Assembly (NCBI RefSeq): GCF_007096635.1
Contig: NZ_VKAA01000029.1
Coordinates: forward strand, 1-57,844
DNA: 57,844 nt
Source of the DNA: Mycolicibacterium sp. 018/SC-01/001
GTDB lineage: Bacteria; Actinomycetota; Actinomycetes; Mycobacteriales; Mycobacteriaceae
Direction of reading: 5' to 3'
A program made the position numbers and the translations under genes. Positions 34,719 to 41,970 of this stretch are shown here, piece after piece; the stretch's first letter is position 1, and each line of letters starts with the position of its first letter. A model generated the notes under the pieces. It was not told where the DNA came from. It was given only the letters and a program-made list of their open reading frames with translations, and did no database searches.

Positions 34719-35891
34719 TTGCACCCCCGACGCACGGCGATGCGGCTCCTCACGCTGCTCAAACCCGAACTCGCCGACTGGGCGTTGCTTGCGATGCCCG
34801 ATGCGCGCAACGGCGGACTCGTGCTGCAGGGCGGTGAATCGGTCGGTTTCGCCGCGACGATCTCGCAGGCCGCGATCGCCGGCAGCCGCCTGGACCGGGT
34901 GCTGCGCACCGGTAACACCGACGTCACCTCCGACATGGGTGATCCGTCGCTCGCCGACCTGCTGCCGCACCCCACGTTGCGGGCCGAAGTCGCGGCTCTG
35001 GGCGCAACGCATCTCCTGGTCGTCGGGCTCAACGCTCGCGGCGCCACGCTGGGAGCGTTGCTGCTCGCCCGTCGCGGGAGCTTCGACGCCGAGGACACCG
35101 TCTTCGCCGGCCAGCTCGCTGCACGCGCGGCCATCGCCCTCGATTCCGCCCGGCTCTACGAGGAGCGCACCCAGATCGCGGCCGTGCTGAGCAGCGCCCT
35201 GCGGCCACCGTCGCTACCCGAGGTCGAGCACTTCCACGTGGCCGCACGGTACCGACCGGCGGCCGAGCACATCGACATCGGCGGGGATTTCTTCGATGTC
35301 CTGGGTGCCGACCGCGAGTGGCTGATCACCCTGGGCGATGTCAGCGGCAAGGGCGTCGAGGCGGCAGCTCTGACCGGGCGGACACGGCAGAGCATCCGCA
35401 CGGCCGCGTACTTCGATCGCGGACCCGCGACGGTGCTGCGCGCGTTGAACAGCGTGCTCTACGAAACGCGGGCCGATCAGTTCGTCACGGTGCTCTGCGC
35501 CCGGTTGCGCGTCGCCGATTCGGGCTCGCACGTCGACGTCGAGCTGGCGACGGCGGGTCATCCGGCACCGCTGGTGCTGCGCAGCGACGGCCGGGTGGAG
35601 CAGCCCGAGGTGTTCGGCACCGCCTGCGGGATGATTCCCGACGTGGCGTACCGGACCATCCCGCTGCGGCTGGAGCGTGGCGACACGATGCTGATGTTCA
35701 CCGACGGCGTGGACGAGGCGCACGGCGCGCAGGGACTGTTCGGCGTGGAGCGGTTGTGTTCGCTGCTCCCCGCCTACGCCGGAGCGTCGCCCGACGTGGT
35801 GTGCGAGATGGTCGAACAGCACGTCGTCGAGTACGTCGACGGCAGACCGCACGACGACATCGCGTTGCTGGCGGTGACGTGTCCGGGCTGA
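34719..35891 (+). CDS. GAF-PP2C (RsbU/SpoIIE-type) serine phosphatase
   Basis: A protein of at least 390 residues. A GAF-like domain (about 1-145) precedes a PP2C_SIG phosphatase domain (165-388) with metal-binding acidic motifs HIDIGGDFFDV, GDVSGKG, FTDGVDEA and HDDIALL. Such enzymes dephosphorylate STAS proteins and so release sigma factors. The start is uncertain: TTG 34719 is the first usual start codon, but the frame upstream encodes TQLADEVEVGLAGSLHP, which looks like GAF N-terminus, and a ggagg site at 34654-34658 points to a start near 34665, where the in-frame codon is GTC. Overlaps the B12-binding gene by 13 bases. Confidence 0.88.
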   Translation: MHPRRTAMRLLTLLKPELADWALLAMPDARNGGLVLQGGESVGFAATISQAAIAGSRLDRVLRTGNTDVTSDMGDPSLADLLPHPTLRAEVAALGATHLLVVGLNARGATLGALLLARRGSFDAEDTVFAGQLAARAAIALDSARLYEERTQIAAVLSSALRPPSLPEVEHFHVAARYRPAAEHIDIGGDFFDVLGADREWLITLGDVSGKGVEAAALTGRTRQSIRTAAYFDRGPATVLRALNSVLYETRADQFVTVLCARLRVADSGSHVDVELATAGHPAPLVLRSDGRVEQPEVFGTACGMIPDVAYRTIPLRLERGDTMLMFTDGVDEAHGAQGLFGVERLCSLLPAYAGASPDVVCEMVEQHVVEYVDGRPHDDIALLAVTCPG

Positions 35892-36886
35892 CTGCCGCCC
35901 CGATGGGCGCGTACCGCGAGGCGGTCGCCACACGGGACGCCGCCACCGTGCGGTCCCTGATCGAACACATGCTGTCCGACGGGCTGGATCCGGTCACGGT
36001 GCTGACCGACGTGATCGCCGCTGTGCAGCGCGACAACGGTGAACGGTGGCAGCGCGGCGAGTGGACCATCGCCGAGGAACACGCCGCCACCGCGATGGCG
36101 GTGGCGGCTACCAAGGCGGTGAGCCGTCACGTCCGGGCTGTCGCACCGACCAGGGGCCGGGTGCTCGTGGCATGCGCCGAGCGAGAGTGGCATGCCTTGC
36201 CCGCGATGATCATCGACTGCACGCTGCGCAGCGACGGGTGGGACAGCATCCTCATGGGCGCGGCGACGTCCCCGGTGCGGCTGAACCAATATCTGCAGGA
36301 CTACGGACCCGAGGCGGTGGCCGTCAGCTGTTCGGTGCTGGGATCGCTGCCGGCGACGCGGCGGTTCATCGAGGCGAGCACGGCCGCGGGGGTGCCGATC
36401 CTGGTGGGTGGCCCGGCGTTCGGCACCGACGACGTGCGCGCGAAGGCGCTGGGCGCCACGGCGTGGGCGGCCGACGCGCAGGGGGCGCTGGCCGCGGTGG
36501 CGAGCCTGCCGCCGGTGGTTCCGCCGGTGTCGCCACTGCCGCCGGAGGCCGCGGCCGAACAGGCCGACCTCGAACACGATCACCGCCGGATCGTGGACGG
36601 CCTCGCGGCGTCCTGGTCGGTGACCGCGAACGGTCAGCTCGACACCCCCGACGAGGCGATGGCGATCGATGCGCTCAATCAGCTCCTTCATGCGGTCTCG
36701 GCGGTGCTGCTGACCGGGGACAGCCGGCCGATCCCCGAGACGGTGGCCTGGATAGCCGACGTGGTCACCACGCGCGGACTCGACGCTGCCGTCGTCGACG
36801 AGCTCGCCGGAGTGACCTCGGCCGCGTTGCGTCGTTACCCGCTCTCGCGCGCGATCCTCGAGACGCACTTCGCCGACGGCCGGTAG
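35879..36886 (+). CDS. B12-binding protein with CarH/AerR-like photoreceptor signature
   Basis: A 335-residue protein from GTG 35879 (ATG 35903 possible). Residues 10-85 form the helical cobalamin-cap domain with W57-x9-E67-H68, the signature in adenosylcobalamin photoreceptors of the CarH/LitR family. Residues 90-205 are the Rossmann B12-binding domain. The lower-ligand motif is E103-x-H105-xx-P108, a variant of the usual ExHxxG. ILMGAATSP and LVGGPAFG follow. A Pro-rich linker leads to an all-helical C-terminal domain (225-335) I cannot assign. No MerR or other DNA-binding domain is seen. It overlaps the phosphatase gene, so it probably acts as a ligand or light input to that pathway. Confidence 0.83.
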   Translation: MSGLTAAPMGAYREAVATRDAATVRSLIEHMLSDGLDPVTVLTDVIAAVQRDNGERWQRGEWTIAEEHAATAMAVAATKAVSRHVRAVAPTRGRVLVACAEREWHALPAMIIDCTLRSDGWDSILMGAATSPVRLNQYLQDYGPEAVAVSCSVLGSLPATRRFIEASTAAGVPILVGGPAFGTDDVRAKALGATAWAADAQGALAAVASLPPVVPPVSPLPPEAAAEQADLEHDHRRIVDGLAASWSVTANGQLDTPDEAMAIDALNQLLHAVSAVLLTGDSRPIPETVAWIADVVTTRGLDAAVVDELAGVTSAALRRYPLSRAILETHFADGR

Positions 36887-36986
36887 CCCCACCGGATCGA
36901 CGAATCTCGGGCGTCGTTGAACCATGTGCCCACTGCGCACCGTGTCATCCGTTGACACGCTCACAGCACCATCACAGGAGATTTCC

Positions 36987-37307
36987 ATGACGACGTTGAC
37001 CCGCATGATCGGCACCGCCGGCCTGATCGCCTCGGCCGCGATGACGGCGGCGGCAGTCCCCGCCCAGGCCTCCCCCGATTCGGACGGAGGTTCCGGCCCG
37101 AATGCCGTGGCAACCATCAATCAGCTCAAGGCCTCCGGTGCCGATGTCCGGGTCAACCGCATCGGCAGTGCACCACTGGACGAGTGCGTGGTGACCAACG
37201 TCAACAGCTTTTCCCGCCCACCGCAGATCATTCCGATCGACGACGACATCAACGTCTTCACCACGTTCCCCAAGCCGAAGGTGACGGTGACGCTGAACTG
37301 CTCGTGA
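36987..37307 (+). CDS. Small secreted protein with two cysteines
   Basis: A 106-residue precursor starting at ATG 36987 after an aggag site. A Sec signal peptide (MTTLTRMIGTAGLIASAAM, then AVPAQA, cleavage near residue 29) leaves a mature form of about 77 residues. It contains VNRIGSAPLDECVVTNV and a C-terminal TVTLNC, with two Cys likely bridged. Small mycobacterial exported proteins with this plan are frequent; their role is unknown. It begins 100 bases after the B12 gene and need not belong to it. Confidence 0.82.
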   Translation: MTTLTRMIGTAGLIASAAMTAAAVPAQASPDSDGGSGPNAVATINQLKASGADVRVNRIGSAPLDECVVTNVNSFSRPPQIIPIDDDINVFTTFPKPKVTVTLNCS

Positions 37308-37468
37308 TCTGGTCGCGCCGGCGCGAGTTGTGCTGTGTCCGTTCGGTGTCCGAGTTGTAACCGGAAACAAAGCGCACACCTAGGCACGACACAGAGCGCT
37401 CCAACACCGCTGCCTTAACGTCATCGCCCGTGTGGCAGTCCGGCCATGCAGGACGAACGGAGAGACAC

Positions 37469-37771
37469 ATGACATTCACCCGCATGCTGAGCGCCTCGGT
37501 GGTCGCCGGGACGCTGGCACTGACCGGAGTCGCCCTCGGCGGATCAGGAATCGCAGCAGCGCAACCGGGCGCCCAGTGCGATCGCCCCGGCGCCCAGCCC
37601 TGCCAGCCGGCACCCCCGGCGCCGAACAACGATTGGCAGCATCGCGGTATCGACCAGGGACGCCAGGATCACCAACCGTTCCAGTATCAGGGCCAGCAGG
37701 TTCATCCGCTGCCCGCCGGTAACGGCGACGGCTGGGGCTTCTGGTTCCTGGGCCGGTGGATTCGGCTGTAG
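37469..37771 (+). CDS. Small secreted Pro/Gln-rich protein
   Basis: A 100-residue precursor. ATG 37469 gives a classical signal peptide (TFTRMLSASVVAGTLALTGV, cleaved near GIAAAQ). The mature part of about 67 residues has two Cys (AQCDRPGAQPCQP), much Pro and Gln, and ends GWGFWFLGRWIRL, an aromatic tail that may contact membrane. Function unknown. A strong hairpin follows the stop by 15 bases. Confidence 0.8.
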   Translation: MTFTRMLSASVVAGTLALTGVALGGSGIAAAQPGAQCDRPGAQPCQPAPPAPNNDWQHRGIDQGRQDHQPFQYQGQQVHPLPAGNGDGWGFWFLGRWIRL

Positions 37772-37786
37772 GAACGGGCATTCGCA

Positions 37787-37820
37787 GGCGGTGCGTCCGC
37801 AGGAGGCCGGACGCACCGCC
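37787..37820 (+). terminator. GC-rich hairpin terminator without T-tract
   Basis: A perfect 13-pair stem (37787-37799 with 37808-37820) and 8-base loop lies 15 bases after the stop of the secreted protein gene. There is no T-run afterwards, which is common for mycobacterial intrinsic terminators. Confidence 0.75.
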
Positions 37821-37870
37821 CGCGCGCGCCTCCCCCAAAAGCCTCGACCCTGACTTTAGCCTTGGGGATC

Positions 37871-38119
37871 GTGACCACCATGGCCGAACCGTCGCTGGCG
37901 GAACTGGATTTCGACCCCGACATCCTCTGCACGTGCCGGCGCTTCTGCGGCCCGCTGGCGCATGCCGCGCAGTGGTGGGTCACGCTGTCGTGCGGGTGTC
38001 CCTACCCTATGTGCCGGCGCGCCCTACGAATCGCCAACGTGCGGTTGAAGGTTCGGCCGCTGACGTGCCGGCACTGCAGCACCGATCAGATCGCGATCCG
38101 GTCGGTCGCACCGATCTGA
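37871..38119 (+). CDS. Cysteine-rich mini-protein, possible zinc binder
   Basis: An 82-residue protein (GTG 37871; TTG 37862 and ATG 37880 are alternatives). It carries eight Cys in the order CTC-RRFC, SCGC-PYPMC, and CRHC, plus Trp-Trp in the middle. The spacing suits one or two structural zinc sites. No signal peptide is seen. I do not recognise the family. It is convergent with the GDT1-type transporter gene, with stop codons 2 bases apart. Confidence 0.7.
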   Translation: MTTMAEPSLAELDFDPDILCTCRRFCGPLAHAAQWWVTLSCGCPYPMCRRALRIANVRLKVRPLTCRHCSTDQIAIRSVAPI

Positions 38120-38121
38120 GC

Positions 38122-38856
38122 TCAGTCCCGGGTGACCTGCACGGGCTGCGCCTCTGACGGCAGCTGCGGCGCGGGCCGAAGGACTGCGGGCCGGAGGCGT
38201 TCGGGGAGGGCGCGCAGCACAGCAGCCAGGACGGCGACGATCGCGACCGCGATGGCGATGACGACGGCGACCGGCAGCGTGGGACGCAGATTGTCGATGA
38301 CCATGAAGATCCCGAACACTCCGAACAGCGCCGCCGCGACCAGTTGGATGAGGCGTTCCGGCAGGTGCTTGCCTGCGACTGCACCCACCAGGATGGCCAG
38401 CGCGTCCGCGGCGACCATGCCGATCGTGGACCCGATCCACACTCCCAGCCAGTTGTTGTCCGCGGCCAGCGTGATGGTGGCGAGCATGGTCTTGTCGCCG
38501 AGTTCGGCGAGCATGAAGGCGGAGGTGACGACGAAGAACGCGGGCGCGGTGGCACGCTGCGCGCGGGAGGCATCCTGGTCGGTCAGTGAGTCGCCGCGCA
38601 GTGTCCACAGTCCGAAGAACACGAACATCGCGCCGGCGATCAGGCCGAGCAGGTGGGTCGGCAGGGCGGCGCCGAGATAGTGCCCGATCGCGACCGACAG
38701 CACGTGCACGGCCGTGGTCGCGGCGAGAATCGCCGACAACACCACCCACCACCGGTAGCGCAGCGCGAACATCATCGCCATCAACTGGCTCTTGTCGCCG
38801 AGTTCGGCCACGAAGATCACGGCGAAACTCAACATCAGGGCGGCGATCACCGACAA
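38122..38856 (-). CDS. GDT1/TMEM165-family (UPF0016) manganese transporter
   Basis: A 244-residue membrane protein with two copies of the family signature E-x-G-D-K-[ST]: FVAELGDKSQLMAM near residue 17 and MLAELGDKTMLATI near 119, each on the first helix of a three-helix repeat. Bacterial members (MneA type) export Mn2+. A long cytosolic tail rich in Pro follows. ATG 38856 has a gaggag site. The upstream leader has a yybP-ykoY riboswitch, which in other bacteria turns on such genes when Mn2+ is high, strongly supporting manganese as substrate. Confidence 0.93.
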   Translation of the reverse strand: MSVIAALMLSFAVIFVAELGDKSQLMAMMFALRYRWWVVLSAILAATTAVHVLSVAIGHYLGAALPTHLLGLIAGAMFVFFGLWTLRGDSLTDQDASRAQRATAPAFFVVTSAFMLAELGDKTMLATITLAADNNWLGVWIGSTIGMVAADALAILVGAVAGKHLPERLIQLVAAALFGVFGIFMVIDNLRPTLPVAVVIAIAVAIVAVLAAVLRALPERLRPAVLRPAPQLPSEAQPVQVTRD

Positions 38857-38898
38857 CTCCTCGACTCGTGGATGTCGGCCGGATCAGGACATGCCTCC

Positions 38899-39030
38899 GG
38901 CCGGCACCCGAAAAACGGTGCACGGCCGAAGGTCTCGCCCACCGGATCACGTCCGGTCCGGATGACCGGGAGATACGCGCTTGCGCACCGCCAGTGTGTC
39001 GACCATCCGATTAGGGGCTACTCCCCTTCG
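38899..39030 (-). ncRNA. yybP-ykoY manganese riboswitch with downstream hairpin
   Basis: Reading leftward, P1 forms between cgaagg (39030-39025) and ccttcg (38932-38927). Inside lie the conserved aggggagtagcc loop (39027-39016) and its partner loop cgagacc (38937-38931), with gtcgacac between. These are the recognisable yybP-ykoY elements that bind Mn2+. A hairpin ggcc..gcacc / ggtgc..ggcc (38927-38899) with a T5 loop follows and shares one base with P1, so it may form only in one state. The GDT1-type gene starts 43 bases later. Confidence 0.88.
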
Positions 39031-39155
39031 CTCGTGATGAGGCTACCCTTCGTCGCTACCCCGTGCAACCCCGGGCTTACGAAACAGGCTGCAGCACAGC
39101 AAGTTTGAGCCCTCGACGGGAATTGTTCGGCTACCCGTATCCAGAGTTGCCGCAG

Positions 39156-39983
39156 TCAGCACTTCGCTGTGTCCCGAATCAGCACCGCTCGGGTGTACAG
39201 CAGGTGAAAACCCATGCGCTGCACGTTTTTCTGTGACAGTGAGCCGGGCGCCGTGGTCACCACGGCGACGTCACATCCGGCGTCCGAGGCAGCACGAAGG
39301 CGGTGCGCCAGCAGCGCGGCCTGGACACCGCGGCGCCGGAACGCCGGAGCGGTGGCCGCACCGGTCAGCTGGGCCACACCGTCCGCGATTCGCATGCTCG
39401 CGCCGCCCGCGACGGCGTCGTCGAATAGTGCGACATAGCGCACCGCGCCGGCCCGCTCCATGTCGTCCATGGCGTCGGCGACGGCGGCGCGGGGGAAGTG
39501 CTCGTGGCTGGGCACCCCTTCGCCGTCCGGGTGTGCGAATCCCTCGACCACCACATCGACCCAGGCCCGGTTCTCCCCTGCGTCGGCCGGCCTGACCCGA
39601 ACCCCGGCAAGGACGTCGGTCACCGCCGGAAGTGCGCACCCGAGCACGTTCTCGAACCCGACCAGGCGATAGCCGCGGTCGCACAGAAGCGGTGCGATAC
39701 CGGGGTCGGCAAGGGTGCTCAGTTCCACCCCGACCGGCGCAGCGTGCCCGCCGAAGACCCGCTCAATCTCGTCGAGCACGCCGGCATCGGGTAGGCCGTC
39801 GAAACCCAGGCCCACCACCTTGTTCATCGGGGAGTCGGCGTCGGCGTAGCAGGCGAGACCACCCGCGACGGGCACGGTCACCCCGGGCGCACCGCGCCGT
39901 GCGGCTGCGTGCGTGGCTGCTCCGATCAGGCCGGTCTCGGCGCGTTCGATGCGCTGGGCCAGCTCGACATCGCAGAAAAGCAT
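39156..39983 (-). CDS. GNAT-family acetyltransferase
   Basis: A 275-residue protein. The C-terminal GNAT domain (about 125-275) contains AQLTGAATAPAFRRRGVQAAL, the acetyl-CoA pyrophosphate loop, and the final SLSQKNVQRMGFHLLYTRAV. The N-terminal half (1-120) has a second, degenerate GNAT-like pattern, so this may be a tandem-GNAT protein. ATG 39983; the longer frame is not supported. The acceptor substrate is unknown. Confidence 0.85.
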   Translation of the reverse strand: MLFCDVELAQRIERAETGLIGAATHAAARRGAPGVTVPVAGGLACYADADSPMNKVVGLGFDGLPDAGVLDEIERVFGGHAAPVGVELSTLADPGIAPLLCDRGYRLVGFENVLGCALPAVTDVLAGVRVRPADAGENRAWVDVVVEGFAHPDGEGVPSHEHFPRAAVADAMDDMERAGAVRYVALFDDAVAGGASMRIADGVAQLTGAATAPAFRRRGVQAALLAHRLRAASDAGCDVAVVTTAPGSLSQKNVQRMGFHLLYTRAVLIRDTAKC

Positions 39984-40033
39984 TCCGCCAGTGTGTGGTG
40001 TTTGGCGCAGCTGTGGACAGTGAATAGTGGACC

Positions 40034-40177
40034 GTGACCGACTCCAACACGCCTGAGGACGCGACCCAGGCCACCGAGGAACAGCGCGAGCTGCAGGACA
40101 AGCTCGACCATCAGGACGACGACGCGGACGCCCCGGCAGGATGGCAGACGCGCGATCAGATCCCCGACGAGAACTGA
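40034..40177 (+). CDS. 47-residue acidic conserved-type protein
   Basis: GTG 40034 starts a 47-codon frame reading MTDSNTPEDATQATEEQREL, then a central run of Asp (QDDDADAP) and the tail AGWQTRDQIPDEN. The product is strongly acidic with a helical Gln/Glu stretch. Third codon positions are almost all G or C, and it fits exactly into the gap between the GNAT gene and the chloride channel gene, which supports a real gene. Function unknown. Confidence 0.7.
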   Translation: MTDSNTPEDATQATEEQRELQDKLDHQDDDADAPAGWQTRDQIPDEN

Positions 40178-40181
40178 ACAC

Positions 40182-41480
40182 CTAATCAGCGGTGTCTGCG
40201 GGCCCCCGCTCGGGCACCATGCGGTCCCGCAGACTGTCGTAGATCGGTGCCACGCCCGTGAGTTGTGCCGCGATGACGGCGGCCGCGGCCGCGGCCAGCA
40301 TCGGCACGGTGACCGACGTGGTGGCCGTCATCTCGATCACGACCACCATGCCCGTCACCGGTGCACGCACGGTGGCGGAGAAGAACGCCGCCATCCCGAC
40401 GATGGCCATCGGGATGGCCAGCGCGCTCAGATCGTGTGGCCACATCGCGTCGACGATGCCGACGAATCCAACCCCCCACAGGGCGCCGATGGCCAACAGC
40501 GGGGCGAACAGCCCGCCGGGCAGCGCCGCGGAATAGCTCAGCGGGCCCGCGATGAACCGCACCGCCAGGTAGCCGAAGACCAGGGCCAGCATCAGGTGGT
40601 GGCCGCTGAGCACGAGCTGGGTGATGGTCTGACCGTCGCCGACCGACAGGGGCACCAGGACGGCGGCCAACCCGATCAGCGCACCGATGACGGGCGCCTT
40701 CACGGTGGCGGGAACCCGCGGCAGCGTCGCGACGTGGTCGAGGAACCACAGCACCGTCACGTTGTAGGCGGCACCCAGCAATCCGGTGAGCACCCCGAAG
40801 ATCAGGAACAGCGGCAGCCAGCCCAGCGCCGGGGCCGCAATCGGCGCGACCGCGAAATCCGGATGGTTGCCCAGGATCAGCCGGGTGCACCCGACGGCTG
40901 TCGCCGACGCCAGGGTGGTGGCCAGCACCAGCTGCAACCGAAAGGATTTGCTGACTTCCTCGACGGCGAACAGCACGCCGGCGATCGGCGCGTTGAACGC
41001 GACCGCCAGTCCGGCGCCGCCGATCGCGGTCTGCATCAGCCGCACGTCGGCGTCGCCGAGGCGGGCGTGCCTGGCCGCCTGCGCACCCACCGCCGCCCCC
41101 ATGTGGACGGTCGGGCCCTCTCTGCCGAGCACCAGGCCCGAGCCGATGGCCAGCACACCGCCGACGAACTTCGCGAACACCAACCCGACCAGCGGCGGCC
41201 GCGCATGACCGTGGTAGACGGCTTCGACATGCTGGATGCCACTACCCGCGGCGAGCGGCTGCTTCCGCACGATCAGCGCGGCCAGCCAGGCTCCCAGCGC
41301 CGCCGCGGCCATCGGGATCAACCATCCCGGACCCGGTAGGTGGCGTGCCCACTCGACGAGCTCGAGCCGGAGCGTTTCAGCATGCTGCAGGCACCATCGA
41401 AAGGCGCCTCCCACGAGGCCGATGACGATGCCGGCCAGCGTCGCTGTGGCCGCGAGGACGAGCGATCCCCGCGCGGTCAC
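40182..41480 (-). CDS. ClC-family chloride channel or transporter
   Basis: A 432-residue membrane protein with the ClC selectivity motifs GSGIQHVEAV, GREGPTVHMGAAVGAQ (the gating Glu) and GGLFAPLLAIGA. It has the usual 16-18 helices and no cytosolic CBS domains. The gating Glu is needed for Cl-/H+ exchange and is present; the proton Glu of E. coli ClC is less clear. GTG 41480. Convergent with the small acidic protein gene, 4 bases apart. Confidence 0.92.
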   Translation of the reverse strand: MTARGSLVLAATATLAGIVIGLVGGAFRWCLQHAETLRLELVEWARHLPGPGWLIPMAAAALGAWLAALIVRKQPLAAGSGIQHVEAVYHGHARPPLVGLVFAKFVGGVLAIGSGLVLGREGPTVHMGAAVGAQAARHARLGDADVRLMQTAIGGAGLAVAFNAPIAGVLFAVEEVSKSFRLQLVLATTLASATAVGCTRLILGNHPDFAVAPIAAPALGWLPLFLIFGVLTGLLGAAYNVTVLWFLDHVATLPRVPATVKAPVIGALIGLAAVLVPLSVGDGQTITQLVLSGHHLMLALVFGYLAVRFIAGPLSYSAALPGGLFAPLLAIGALWGVGFVGIVDAMWPHDLSALAIPMAIVGMAAFFSATVRAPVTGMVVVIEMTATTSVTVPMLAAAAAAVIAAQLTGVAPIYDSLRDRMVPERGPADTAD

Positions 41481-41486
41481 CAGCGG

Positions 41487-41909
41487 CTACTCGAGGACGA
41501 AGACGGGGATCTGCCGGTCGGTCTTGGTCTGGTACTCGGCATACGGCGGGTAGGCCTCGACCGCCAGTGCCCACCAGTGCTCGCGCTCGTCGCCGGAGAT
41601 CTCGCGGGCGGTCATCTCGCGGATCTCGGTGCCGTCCTGCACAGTCACAGCCGGGTTGGCCTTGACGTTGTGGTACCACGCAGGATGCTGGGGGTCACCG
41701 CCCTTGGACGCGACCATCGCGTACTTGCCGTTCTCCTCGACGCGCATCAGCGGCACGTAGCGCTTCTGGCCGGACTTGGCGCCGAGCGTCGTGAACAGCA
41801 CGACAGGCCTGCCCATGATCTCGACGCCGTCGGTGGTGCCCTGCTCGAGGATCTGTTTGGTCTGGTCGCGGACCCAGTCGGTGGGGCTCAGCTGCGGTTG
41901 CTCGGTCAT
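41487..41909 (-). CDS. F420-dependent Ddn-type nitroreductase family protein
   Basis: A 140-residue protein of the deazaflavin-dependent nitroreductase family. Characteristic blocks are VVLFTTLGAKSGQKRYVPLMRVEE (here cut: LFTTLGAKSGQKR), WYHNVKANPAVTVQDG and EYQTKTDRQIPVFVL. Mycobacterial Ddn uses reduced F420 to reduce quinones and activates pretomanid-like drugs. ATG 41909 (MTEQPQLSP). It precedes the ClC gene by 6 bases on the same strand. Confidence 0.9.
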   Translation of the reverse strand: MTEQPQLSPTDWVRDQTKQILEQGTTDGVEIMGRPVVLFTTLGAKSGQKRYVPLMRVEENGKYAMVASKGGDPQHPAWYHNVKANPAVTVQDGTEIREMTAREISGDEREHWWALAVEAYPPYAEYQTKTDRQIPVFVLE

Positions 41910-41970
41910 GCCACCAGTCAACACCACCGTGGTGTCGATATTCCGGCGACTACCGAAGATGTCACAGCAC

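Noticed and set aside
34621..34719. ATG 34621 as phosphatase start
   Set aside because: It is in a different frame from the GAF-PP2C sequence; the frame of the phosphatase has a stop at 34626.
37313..37326. Perfect palindrome tcgcgccggcgcga after the first small secreted protein
   Set aside because: It has no loop for an RNA hairpin and is common by chance in GC-rich DNA.
38885..38893. ATG-TCC-TGA mini-ORF with a strong ggagg site in the riboswitch leader
   Set aside because: Two codons are too few to support a feature; mentioned only with the riboswitch.
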